The notes beneath the pieces were generated by a model that was given only the letters and a program-made list of their open reading frames with translations, ran no database searches and was not told the DNA's origin. This document shows positions 7,028-15,455 of a stretch of DNA of 60,665 nucleotides, one piece after another. Position 1 is the first letter of the stretch, and each line of letters begins with the position of its first letter. Both the position numbers and the translations under genes were made by a program. The DNA is from Sutterella wadsworthensis (GTDB lineage Bacteria > Pseudomonadota > Gammaproteobacteria > Burkholderiales > Burkholderiaceae_F): contig NZ_QNRV01000018.1 of the NCBI RefSeq assembly GCF_003315195.1, positions 1 to 60,665 of the forward strand, given 5' to 3'.

Positions 7028-9445
7028 TTATTTACCGAGGTGCGGAGCGTTAAACGCCCGCACCTCTAATAACTCCCCCCGCCATTTCTCCACCTGCACC
7101 AGCGCAGTTGAGGCAATGTTGCCGTTTGAGAGAGCGCTCGCCGGATCGTCAGGCGTGAGCACATTGGCGCAGCCGTTGGCATCAATTGCGCCGTCTGAAG
7201 ACTCTTGGGGATCAAACCAACCGCCGTGACGCACAACGATCGTCCCTGCCCGAACGCCGTCGGTGACGACAGCGCCGGCGAGAATAGCCCCTCGCAGACT
7301 CGAGACTTTCACAACATCTCCGTTGGCAATGCCGCGCTTGGCTGCATCAACCGAATTCATCTCACAAGGCTCTCGTCCGGCAATATTGGAACGAGCGCTC
7401 GTCACGGGATTGAGCTGGCTGTGCAGTCGGGCGCCGCTCTTGGGACTCACCAGTTCGAGCCAATCGCCTAAGCCTTCCTTGCGTTCCTCCTGAGCCTGAG
7501 CGTCCTGACCATGAACGCTGGTCTGATCCGCTGCAAAAGGCGGAATCCACGTTGGATGTGCCGGAGCATCCGCATAGTGAAGCGCTTCAATGCGTTTGGA
7601 ATAGATCACAATTTTGCCGGACTCCGTCCGCAGCGGATGCGCTTCAGGATCAGCTCTGAAGTCCGCAAACGCCGTGAAGCGTGTTTCCGCCGGATTCTGC
7701 GCGTAGAGGTGAACACCCTTCCTCAAGAAATCAGCAAAAGCCGGCAGCGCAGCATTCTGCGCTGCCCCAGCGGCTGCGGCCTCTTCGTAGAGTCTCTGAA
7801 TCCACCCCGCTTCATCCAGACCCTCGGTAAAAGTGTCTCCCAGTCCCAAGCGTTTGGCGAGCTCAGAATAAATCTCATAGTCGCTTCGTGCTTCTCCGAC
7901 GGGATTGATCACCTGACGCATGAAGACGATGCCGTCGTTGGTAGACGTTCCAATCGGCGAAATGTCGTTTCGCTCCAAGGTCGTCGCCGCAGGCAGAACG
8001 ATGTCTGCATGACGTGCCGTCGCGCTCCAGAAGGCATCTGTGACAATCACCGTTTCCGGACGGCGCCAGGCTGCTTCGAGGGCTCGTGTATCAGGATGAT
8101 GCGCAAAGGGATTCCCGCCCGACCAGAAGACCAAGCGGATATCGGGATATTCAATGCGGCTGCCGTTCCAATCAATCACTTTGCCCGGGCAGGCAAGTAC
8201 GTCAGCCATACGCGCCACCGGAACGGCACGGCTGCCCTTCCAGGGTACGGCGGACTGCCAAACTGCCTTGGGACGAGCAGGAATCTGCCCTAAAACGGGA
8301 CCTTTGCCAACCGGCCAGCCGCCGCTTTCATAGTGATATGAAACCCCAATGCCGCCGCCGGGAAGACCAATCTGTCCGAGTGCACAGGCGAGCGCAACCG
8401 CCATCCAGGGCGGCTGCTCCCCGTAGCGGGCACGCTGCGGTCCCCAGCCAAACATGATCATGGAACGGTGTTCGGAAAGCTCTCGTGCAAACGATTGAAT
8501 TTGCTGAGCGGGAACTCCGCAGCCGATTTCAGCCCATTCCGGTGTCTTTTTCACACCGTCTTCCGTCCCAAGGATGTAGGCCTCCATTTCATCCCAACCC
8601 GTCACGCAGTTCGCAAGGAAAGCCCGGTCGAGTCGATTTTCGGTGATGAGGACATACATCATGCCGAGCATCAGCGCAGCATCAGTCCCGGCCTTTACCG
8701 GCATCCAGCGGCTGCCGACAACATCAGCCGTTTTAGGCCGAAGCGGATTCACCGCAATCGTACGGATACGCGGATGGTCCTTCAGTCTGCGGATTTCGGC
8801 GATGCCCTGATGAAGCGTCGTTGCCCAGTCGATATCGTTGGTAATGAGCGGATCGCATCCCCAAAAGACAATGCGCTCGGTCTTTTCCATGATGACCGGC
8901 CAGGCGGTAGGCTTAAAGAGTTTCCCGCCGACGGCATACGGAAGGATGGTCGAAATCGCTGCAGTGGAGTAGCTGTTGCCGGTCTCAACCCATCCGCCCA
9001 AAAGAGAGAGCAGCCGCTGCATCAGCGCAATGGCGTTATTCACCGAACCGGTTGACTTCCATCCGTAGCTGCGCCCCCAGACGGCCGAAGGACCGTAAGT
9101 CTCATAAATCCGCCGCAGTTCGCCGGCCGCTAAATCTAAAGCCTTGTCCCATGAAACAGGAACGTATTCATCCGCACCGCGCCCGGCACGAGAGGCTGAC
9201 CCCTTTTCCAAATAACCCCGCCGCACCATTGGTGTTTGAATGCGGGCGGAAGAATATGGGTGCTCCACTAAGCTCGAAAGGTTGGGGCTCGGCGCACGGT
9301 CACCCTCAAACGGGCGTACAGCAACCAGCCTGCCGTCTTTGGTTTTGGCGTAGAAAAGCCCCCAATGAGAGGCGGTCAGCACTTCTCCGTCCGGAAGCGC
9401 TTGAAAAAATGATCTTGGGAGGCTTGAAGTCTCGGGGCTGCTCAT
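7028..9445 (-). CDS. Molybdopterin oxidoreductase, DMSO/TMAO/biotin sulfoxide reductase family
   Basis: An 805-residue bis-MGD enzyme of the family BisC/TorA/DorA. The signature SYGWKSTG places the molybdenum ligand Ser at residue 131. Later family motifs are visible: IVFWGCDPLITNDIDWA, MPVKAGTDAALMLGMMY, LVFWSGGNPFAHH, ADIVLPAATTLERNDI and a C-terminal MGD-binding barrel with EPCEMNS and RHGGWFDP. There is no Fe-S Cys motif at the N-terminus and no Tat or Sec signal, so it is predicted to be cytoplasmic, as BisC is, whereas TorA and DorA are periplasmic. It would reduce small S-oxides or N-oxides such as biotin or methionine sulfoxide. No dedicated redox partner is next to it. Exact substrate unknown. 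Confidence 0.85.
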   Translation of the reverse strand: MSSPETSSLPRSFFQALPDGEVLTASHWGLFYAKTKDGRLVAVRPFEGDRAPSPNLSSLVEHPYSSARIQTPMVRRGYLEKGSASRAGRGADEYVPVSWDKALDLAAGELRRIYETYGPSAVWGRSYGWKSTGSVNNAIALMQRLLSLLGGWVETGNSYSTAAISTILPYAVGGKLFKPTAWPVIMEKTERIVFWGCDPLITNDIDWATTLHQGIAEIRRLKDHPRIRTIAVNPLRPKTADVVGSRWMPVKAGTDAALMLGMMYVLITENRLDRAFLANCVTGWDEMEAYILGTEDGVKKTPEWAEIGCGVPAQQIQSFARELSEHRSMIMFGWGPQRARYGEQPPWMAVALACALGQIGLPGGGIGVSYHYESGGWPVGKGPVLGQIPARPKAVWQSAVPWKGSRAVPVARMADVLACPGKVIDWNGSRIEYPDIRLVFWSGGNPFAHHPDTRALEAAWRRPETVIVTDAFWSATARHADIVLPAATTLERNDISPIGTSTNDGIVFMRQVINPVGEARSDYEIYSELAKRLGLGDTFTEGLDEAGWIQRLYEEAAAAGAAQNAALPAFADFLRKGVHLYAQNPAETRFTAFADFRADPEAHPLRTESGKIVIYSKRIEALHYADAPAHPTWIPPFAADQTSVHGQDAQAQEERKEGLGDWLELVSPKSGARLHSQLNPVTSARSNIAGREPCEMNSVDAAKRGIANGDVVKVSSLRGAILAGAVVTDGVRAGTIVVRHGGWFDPQESSDGAIDANGCANVLTPDDPASALSNGNIASTALVQVEKWRGELLEVRAFNAPHLGK

Positions 9446-9735
9446 GACGAAATAATTCGACGATAGGAATACCTGACATTTTAGGATCGACTGGTACTTT
9501 CCCGAATGTCAACCTGAACAACCTTTAGCCCTACTCATAAACCTTCGATAAAAAGCGCTGTCCTTAAACCGTCCATAAGAATGGTGAAGCGACTGGGATC
9601 GGGAAAGATCCTATGCGAATCGGAGACCGGCATGAGAAAATGGAATTCACCCGCTTGGTTGATTACCTAGCAGTGCCCGGCAATGATCCGGAATAAGCGC
9701 CAGCGCCAATCAATGTGGGTACTGGGAGGATGAGC

Positions 9736-10653
9736 ATGTCATCTCCTTTCAAACTGATTGCTGTTTTGGTTGCAGCAGGATTTTGTGTGCCCGCAGCTTT
9801 TGCTGCTGATGCTGTTACCTCTGCTTCTGTTGTTCCCGCGGCTCAAAAAACTCAAGAGGGAGCCGTGCTCGAAGGCACGAAAACACTTGCTGCCAAGGGC
9901 GGCGACAGGCTTCCCGACAATGTCGATGCCGTGACGTCTGCTTCGGTCGTTCCGGTTCAGTATCGCCAAACGGATTGGAAGCCGAGCGGCTTCACGGACG
10001 CTAAAGACAAAAAACGTGCGCTTTTCATTCTTGACGATCCTCGTCACGAATCGGTCACCTATGATCTCTGCGTCACGGCCATGAAGTTCTTCGAAGAAAA
10101 AGGCTTTGAAGTTGAACTTCGTGACCTCATTGCCAACAAATTCAATCCGCTCATTACTACTCGCGAAGAGTTCTATCACGCCAAAGACGGATTTGGGAAA
10201 ACACCTACGGATGTGCTCACAGAGCAGGCTTATGTCAAGAAAGCCGATCACATCATCTTTGTTCAGCCCAACTGGCAGGACACCGATCCGATGTTCACGA
10301 AAGGCTATAAGCTCCGAGTGTTTTCGAAGGGATTTTCTTATGACGACGGCCCGAAGGGACGCGTCGGTCTGCTTCCCGGCAAGACCTTCTACACAATTAT
10401 GAATGCCGGCTGGCTCGGCATGGGGCAAGGCATGAGCGGCGATTCGCTCAACAAAAATCCCCAGGAATGGGAAACCTGGATGTTTGCAATGCGAGTCGTT
10501 GACGATGATGCTGCCGTCGGCAAGGACATGAAGAATCTCGGCCGCTTTGTGAACGATCGGACACCTTCAAACCTTGATCCGAACTACGGCGAAAAAATCG
10601 AAGCTTTGCGTGCAGTACTAAGAAAACACCTGGCACGTGATTTCAATCTTTGA
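9736..10653 (+). CDS. Exported flavodoxin-fold quinone-reductase-like protein with two flavinylation-like motifs
   Basis: A 305-residue protein. The ATG at 9736 sits six bases behind GGGAGG; the ATG at 9730 abuts it and is less likely. A Sec signal peptide ends near AFA (residue 23). A linker of about 60 residues holds a repeated motif DAVTSASVVP at 25-34 and 64-73. The rest (about 88-300) resembles NQO/KefF-type flavodoxin-fold NAD(P)H dehydrogenases: KRALFILDDPRHES, ADHIIFVQPNW, KGYKLRVFSKGFSYD and MNAGWLGMGQG. Cytosolic relatives have no signal peptide, so an exported form is notable. DxxTSAS resembles the site to which ApbE-type transferases attach FMN through a Ser or Thr; this is inference. 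Confidence 0.75.
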   Translation: MSSPFKLIAVLVAAGFCVPAAFAADAVTSASVVPAAQKTQEGAVLEGTKTLAAKGGDRLPDNVDAVTSASVVPVQYRQTDWKPSGFTDAKDKKRALFILDDPRHESVTYDLCVTAMKFFEEKGFEVELRDLIANKFNPLITTREEFYHAKDGFGKTPTDVLTEQAYVKKADHIIFVQPNWQDTDPMFTKGYKLRVFSKGFSYDDGPKGRVGLLPGKTFYTIMNAGWLGMGQGMSGDSLNKNPQEWETWMFAMRVVDDDAAVGKDMKNLGRFVNDRTPSNLDPNYGEKIEALRAVLRKHLARDFNL

Positions 10654-10668
10654 TTACTGGCACACTGA

Positions 10669-10703
10669 AGTACTCGCTTCTATAGAGGCGAGTACTTTCT
10701 CTC
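10669..10703 (+). terminator. Rho-independent terminator
   Basis: AGTACTCGC (10669-10677) pairs with GCGAGTACT (10688-10696) and is followed by TTCTCTCTTTC. It directly follows the exported flavodoxin-fold gene. Confidence 0.8.
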
Positions 10704-10896
10704 TTTCAGTAGCCTAGAAATATTGTTAATCCTGAATTATTACAGGCAATATCCCATAAAGTGAATTGTCAAGCACTTCATTTATCGAGGGTCAAAAACA
10801 CTTTCAAACGATTATGATTAAGTCAATAATAAAATTCACCTTCTACGAAAAATCAAAAAGACTTTAAACAAGTTCTTATCATCTTTATATTGTCAG

Positions 10897-12081
10897 TTAA
10901 CATATGAACATCAACTTCGCCGCCTGAGCAATCAACCACAGGTCTCTTCCCTTTGGCCCTACGAGAGAAATACCAATAGGGGCCCCATTAATTGTTCCCA
11001 GAGGCAAAGAAATCCATGGGAATCCCGACAAACCGCCATGACAAAGGCACATGCTCACTTTCTGCCGGAATCTTTCCACGAATGTTTCACTCGCACCAAC
11101 AGGAATCCCCGCATCCGGCATTGTCGGCAAAATTGCTAATCCATCGTCTTTCAACAAGTCAGTCAAATGAGCACGGCATTCTGCTTGGATTTCCCGTTCA
11201 GGCGATAAATCCTCCACATGCCATTGTTTAGCCAATATAAAACGCTCTCTTACCCCTGGCCCCAATACTGGGTGATACGTCTCAATAAAGCTCCCGTCAC
11301 TCTCCCAGGCCTCGGCAGTTTGTAATTTACGAAACGCCAGGAAGGTTCTCTCTAAGCCCTGCGGGGAGAACTGTCCTGATGCAGGGCTACCAAAGAGACC
11401 TACCGCAGCCTCATAAGGTTTCTTAAGCGCCTGTTGGACTTTATCGCCAAATAATGTCCAAATATCATCGACAAAAATCAAACGAGGCTTAGTGTCCTCA
11501 GGATTGGCATCCTGCCCATAAAGCACTGCTGCAACCTTCTCAAAGACCTCCATTCTGCGAGCAAAAAAGCCTACTGTGTCAAAGGATTTGCTCAGCGGCT
11601 GGCAATGATCCAATGCGGCACGCCCAACGGTAGGGCGAAGGCCGATGACCCCGCATTGACTGGCCGGACAACGGATTGAACCACCGGTATCCGACCCCAA
11701 CGCAAAGTCTACAAGCCCGCAAGACACTGCCGAGGCCGAGCCCGACGAAGATCCTCCCGTATACCGATCCGGTGCGCCGCCGTTAATTGGAGCACCAAAA
11801 TGGAAATTTGCGCCCTGCATCGAAAAGGCCAGCTCATCGGTGATGGTTTTACCTTGAAATTCTGCACCAGCAGCCAGAAGTTTTTCCACACAGGACGCAG
11901 TTTTTTGCTTGATACCTTGTAATGCGAGAAACGTGGGATTACCCGCACTGGTTGGATAACCAGCTACATCGAAGATGTCCTTCACGGCAAAAGTGAGTCC
12001 AGTTAATGAACCTTCTTTGGCATGCGGAACAGGCACTTCGGGATATGGCATAAAGCATCGAGCAGACAAACGATCGTACAT
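10897..12081 (-). CDS. Amidase of the amidase-signature family
   Basis: A 394-residue hydrolase of the GatA/AMI1 class. The Ser-cisSer-Lys triad is recognisable: Lys34 in LTFAVKDIFD, the GGSSSGSASAVSCG signature near residue 110, and GSDTGGSIRCPAS about 20 residues later with the nucleophilic Ser. It should hydrolyse a carboxamide to an acid and ammonia; it is too short and lacks the context to be the tRNA-dependent GatA. The ATG at 12081 fits the family N-terminus; an extension to 12165 has no better ribosome site. It lies 122 bases behind asparaginase on the same strand and is probably cotranscribed, which suggests joint use of amide nitrogen. There is no signal peptide, so it acts in the cytoplasm. 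Confidence 0.85.
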   Translation of the reverse strand: MYDRLSARCFMPYPEVPVPHAKEGSLTGLTFAVKDIFDVAGYPTSAGNPTFLALQGIKQKTASCVEKLLAAGAEFQGKTITDELAFSMQGANFHFGAPINGGAPDRYTGGSSSGSASAVSCGLVDFALGSDTGGSIRCPASQCGVIGLRPTVGRAALDHCQPLSKSFDTVGFFARRMEVFEKVAAVLYGQDANPEDTKPRLIFVDDIWTLFGDKVQQALKKPYEAAVGLFGSPASGQFSPQGLERTFLAFRKLQTAEAWESDGSFIETYHPVLGPGVRERFILAKQWHVEDLSPEREIQAECRAHLTDLLKDDGLAILPTMPDAGIPVGASETFVERFRQKVSMCLCHGGLSGFPWISLPLGTINGAPIGISLVGPKGRDLWLIAQAAKLMFIC

Positions 12082-12203
12082 GCGACCCCCAATTGTCATT
12101 AGACAATGACAGAAATAAGTAACTCTCATGCTTTCTGGTTGAAAAAAGAGGAAGGAATGACTCACTTCGTCCTATTTTCAGCTGTTGCCGCTACCGTCCA
12201 GCG

Positions 12204-13196
12204 TTAGATATCAAAAATCTCTTCTAACTTATCGCGCTGAGTGGCGTATTCCGGATATTCGGATAAGACCACCATCAGCTTCAACCGAGCCTTAGCAGCT
12301 GAAATTTCACCGGCAGCAGCAATACCTACACTGCGAGTATCGGTAACGGAACCCGGATAGCCATAGACATCGAGAACACGCCCTCCCGGAGTACGAGTTG
12401 TCAAAATCACGACAATGCCTTTTTTTATTGCATCAGCAATTCCTGGAACCATGGCCGGCGGCACATTGCCGCGGCCAAAACCCTCAATCACAATCCCCTT
12501 GACGCCCTGATTCACTGCAAAATCCACATAATCGCGAGTCGAGCCAGTCATACACTTAATCAAATCCACACGAGCTGTGAGCGCCTGCGGATGGAAACGT
12601 TTTACGCCCAGCACCTTACGGCGCCAAACGATGTGATCAATATCCACATAACCAATCGGGCCCCACCACGGCGACTGGAAGGTAGCAGGATTCGCCGAAT
12701 GAGTCTTCATAACTTCGCCGGGAGCCTGCAGTATTTCATCCAAGCACACCATGACACCCATACCAACGGCTTGAGGTGAAGCCGCCGTTTTGACCGAACA
12801 ATAGATGTTGTAGGGACCATCGGGGCTTATATCGCTTGCACCGCGCATTGCCGCCGTGCAAACCACAGGCTTTTGACTTTTCGCCGTGATGTCAAGGGAA
12901 AATGAAGTTTCTTCCAAAGTATCCGTGCCGTGCGTCACTACCACGCCTGCGACATCATCACGCGCCAGGAGTTCTTCAATCTTGCAGTGCAGATCCCACA
13001 TATTTTGCGGAGTCATGCCTGGAGAAGCGATATTGGAAAACTGCACGAATTCCAGGGGGGCTATATCGCCCAAACCCGGCACGGCATCGGCCAAGTCCTT
13101 GCCCGAGCAAGCCGGCACCAACCCGTGTTTTTCTTTGTCATACTTCATGGCAATCGTGCCGCCGGTTGCCACCACTACTACTTTCTTATCAATCAT
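12204..13196 (-). CDS. L-asparaginase
   Basis: A 330-residue asparaginase/glutaminase-family enzyme that converts L-asparagine to aspartate and ammonia. The first catalytic Thr is T14 in VVVVATGGTIA with Tyr19 nearby; the second motif HGTDTLEET lies at about 89-97 and gives the Thr-Asp pair, with a later Lys in TAAMRGASDISPDG context. The length and ending match type II-like asparaginases, but there is no signal peptide, so it is predicted to be cytoplasmic. A GGAG site stands ten bases before the ATG. It lies between the broken transporter and the amidase. Aspartate made here can give fumarate, an electron acceptor for anaerobic respiration; that link is inference. Confidence 0.92.
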   Translation of the reverse strand: MIDKKVVVVATGGTIAMKYDKEKHGLVPACSGKDLADAVPGLGDIAPLEFVQFSNIASPGMTPQNMWDLHCKIEELLARDDVAGVVVTHGTDTLEETSFSLDITAKSQKPVVCTAAMRGASDISPDGPYNIYCSVKTAASPQAVGMGVMVCLDEILQAPGEVMKTHSANPATFQSPWWGPIGYVDIDHIVWRRKVLGVKRFHPQALTARVDLIKCMTGSTRDYVDFAVNQGVKGIVIEGFGRGNVPPAMVPGIADAIKKGIVVILTTRTPGGRVLDVYGYPGSVTDTRSVGIAAAGEISAAKARLKLMVVLSEYPEYATQRDKLEEIFDI

Positions 13197-13275
13197 CTTG
13201 TATTAACTCCAGAGAATTCCAAACTGCAGCCCGCCTCTGCCCTAATCCGGCTAAGTCGGACTGCAGCGCAAGTTA

Positions 13276-14558
13276 CTAAAGGAAAGCCAAGCAAGCCGTA
13301 ATGATGAAAGCCACTAAGCAGCCAAAGAGAATCGATGGACGCTGGAAAGCGTTTGCTCCCTTCAAGTCGCTGCCCGGGATTACCGGAATCACCGTCGACA
13401 AAGCAGCTACCGGACCGCCCGTCAAGAAGTACTGAATGAGCGAGCATCCAGAAGCCGCAGCAAAAGCCGAAGCGAAGGGATCCGCACCAGTCTGCAGGGT
13501 CACCTGTAAGAAAGGCACCAAAACCGCCACCGAAGCAGCATAGGACTGCGTCATGAAGCCCGTTAAGAAGGCTACCGCAAAGAGAATCAGGACGGGCTGT
13601 ACCGAGAGCACCGGCGAGACAAAATCAGAGACCGTCTGCACCATGCCAATTTCACGAATCACAGTGGACATGAATAGGAAGCCGATCGTAGCCACCAACG
13701 GTGTAGCAATCAGGGAAACACCTTTCATCATGTCGAGCTCGGCCTGTTTCGGGCTGGCGTGCGCCAGCATCATGGTGACAATGGCTGCAGCCATACCTAC
13801 CAGAAAAATCGGCAAACCACAGATAAAGCCAATAACCAACACGAGGAAGGGGAAGAACGCTTTCCACGAGGTGGTCGAGTATTCGCGATTTTCGATTTCC
13901 TGTATGATACGGGCCTTTTCCGCCGCATCAATCTTGATGCCGCGACGACGCATGTCAGCCGTCGCACGGATTGCGGAGAGCACGAAGATGGAACCGGCAG
14001 CAATAAAACCCAAGACATTGAAGAGGCCGTAGCCAATGCCTGCAGTCGCCAAAATTGCAACCTGCGTGGGGTGAGTGAAGCCCGCTAAGTTGCCAATATG
14101 GCCAGCGTGGGCAATCATACCGGCCGATTGGTTGGGACGTACCCCCAAACGCACAGCTGCCGGACCACAAATCACGGCCGTGATCACCGGTTGCGTAAAG
14201 CCCGTCAAGGCACCTATCACACCGGCAGCCACACCACCCGCACAGGCACACCGACACCGCCGCCCCATTTATTGCCGAGACGAACGATATCGCGAATGAT
14301 CACGTCCAAAAAACCCGTGGCCTGCATAATGCCGATAAAGAGCAAGATACCCGTCATATCGGCAATCACTGGATTTAAGCCAGAAACGATCATCTTGGTG
14401 ACGGTCATACCGGTTCCGCCTGCCATAGGGAATCCAGCAATTAATGCTGAAATGGCCGCCCCCACAATAGCGGTCATATAGATAGGGGTTTTACCGGTAA
14501 TCATTAAGATCAGCGTTGCCAGCATGCATAGCTGGGCAATTATGTGCGCTGTACTCAT
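13276..14558 (-). pseudogene. Frameshifted multi-pass carboxylate/amino acid permease (DcuC/GntP-like)
   Basis: Two overlapping frames together make one permease. The first (from ATG 14558, behind GAGGAGAGAG) encodes membrane helices through RLGNKWGGGVG and then runs off; the second (to 13276) continues with AAGVIGALTGFTQP, several more helices and a Gly-rich SGCSLIQYFLTGGP loop. The total of 1,283 bases is not a multiple of three, so about one base is missing near 14217-14268, in a GTG/CCTGTGCGGG-rich stretch. Helix pattern and length (about 425 residues) resemble the DcuC/GntP ion-transporter group; the exact family is uncertain. Upstream of asparaginase, asparagine, aspartate or a dicarboxylate would be a sensible substrate. 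It could be a true mutation, phase variation or a sequencing error. Confidence 0.7.
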
Positions 14559-14718
14559 TGCTCTCTCCTCTTGTTAGAAAAAGGTTTGATTACTCATTGA
14601 AAACAATGAGTAAAGCAAACACTTTCGTACTAACTACAGTCTAGAAAAGAGAGCTTGCTCAGCCATAAACGAAAAACGCCTGCTCATTAGAAAAAAGTTG
14701 CCGAAAGATTGCAATGCA

Positions 14719-15444
14719 TTACAAGTCCACGTTTTCGTCACGCAGATCCCGAAAAACATAGCCCACACCTGAATAAGCTGATATCAAACCACCTTCTAGG
14801 CCTGCTTCCTCAAACTTTCGGCGCAAACGTGCAAAAGCTACACGCAGGTACTGCACCTCTCCAATGCTCTCCGGCCCCCACACTTTCCTCAAGAGTTCAA
14901 CGTGCGTGTGAATAACGCCTGGATCCTTGAGCAAAATAGCCAACAGTTGAAATTCTGTATCGGCAAAATGAACTTCCCTGCCGGCAATCAGAACCTGTCG
15001 TTTTTCCACGCAAAGAGTAATAGGGCCGTTCTCATACTTGTGATAATTTGTTTCCACGCGAGCTTTACTTGAGCGATGCAATATGGCACGAATACGAGCT
15101 AAAAGTTCTTCCATGGAGAAGGGCTTACAGACGTAGTCATCTGCCCCTAAATCAAAACCACGCAATTTGGATGCTGAATCAGTTTTGGCGGTCATAAAGA
15201 TCACTGGGACATCCTTTTTTTCTCTCAACCGCCGTGCGCATTCAAAGCCATCCATCTCGGGCATCATGACATCAAGAATCACAAGATTAGGCTTGACCGG
15301 GGCTTTGGCATACACCTCCAATGCGCGGATGCCATCAGCAGCGCTCATCACGTCATAACCCGCGCGCTCCAGATTGGCAAGCACTAAACGGCGAATCATG
15401 GATTCATCATCCACTACCAAAATCAAGGGCCGTACCTCGGTCAT
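14719..15444 (-). CDS. OmpR/PhoB-family response regulator
   Basis: A 241-residue regulator. The ATG at 15444 is six bases behind AGGAG; a TTG six bases further out is not needed. The receiver (about 5-118) has the acidic pair D12/D13 in LVVDDE, phosphoacceptor D58 in VILDVMMPEMDG, the Thr in FMTAKT and Lys in VCKPFSMEELLARI. The DNA-binding winged helix (about 135-235) shows FADTEFQLLAILLKDPG, VWGPE, YLRVAFARLRRKFE and a final YSGVGYVF. It overlaps in function with the kinase gene ending 11 bases upstream. Overall it resembles KdpE. It precedes the permease-asparaginase-amidase genes on the same strand and likely controls them. Confidence 0.9.
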   Translation of the reverse strand: MTEVRPLILVVDDESMIRRLVLANLERAGYDVMSAADGIRALEVYAKAPVKPNLVILDVMMPEMDGFECARRLREKKDVPVIFMTAKTDSASKLRGFDLGADDYVCKPFSMEELLARIRAILHRSSKARVETNYHKYENGPITLCVEKRQVLIAGREVHFADTEFQLLAILLKDPGVIHTHVELLRKVWGPESIGEVQYLRVAFARLRRKFEEAGLEGGLISAYSGVGYVFRDLRDENVDL

Positions 15445-15455
15445 CGCCAACTCCT

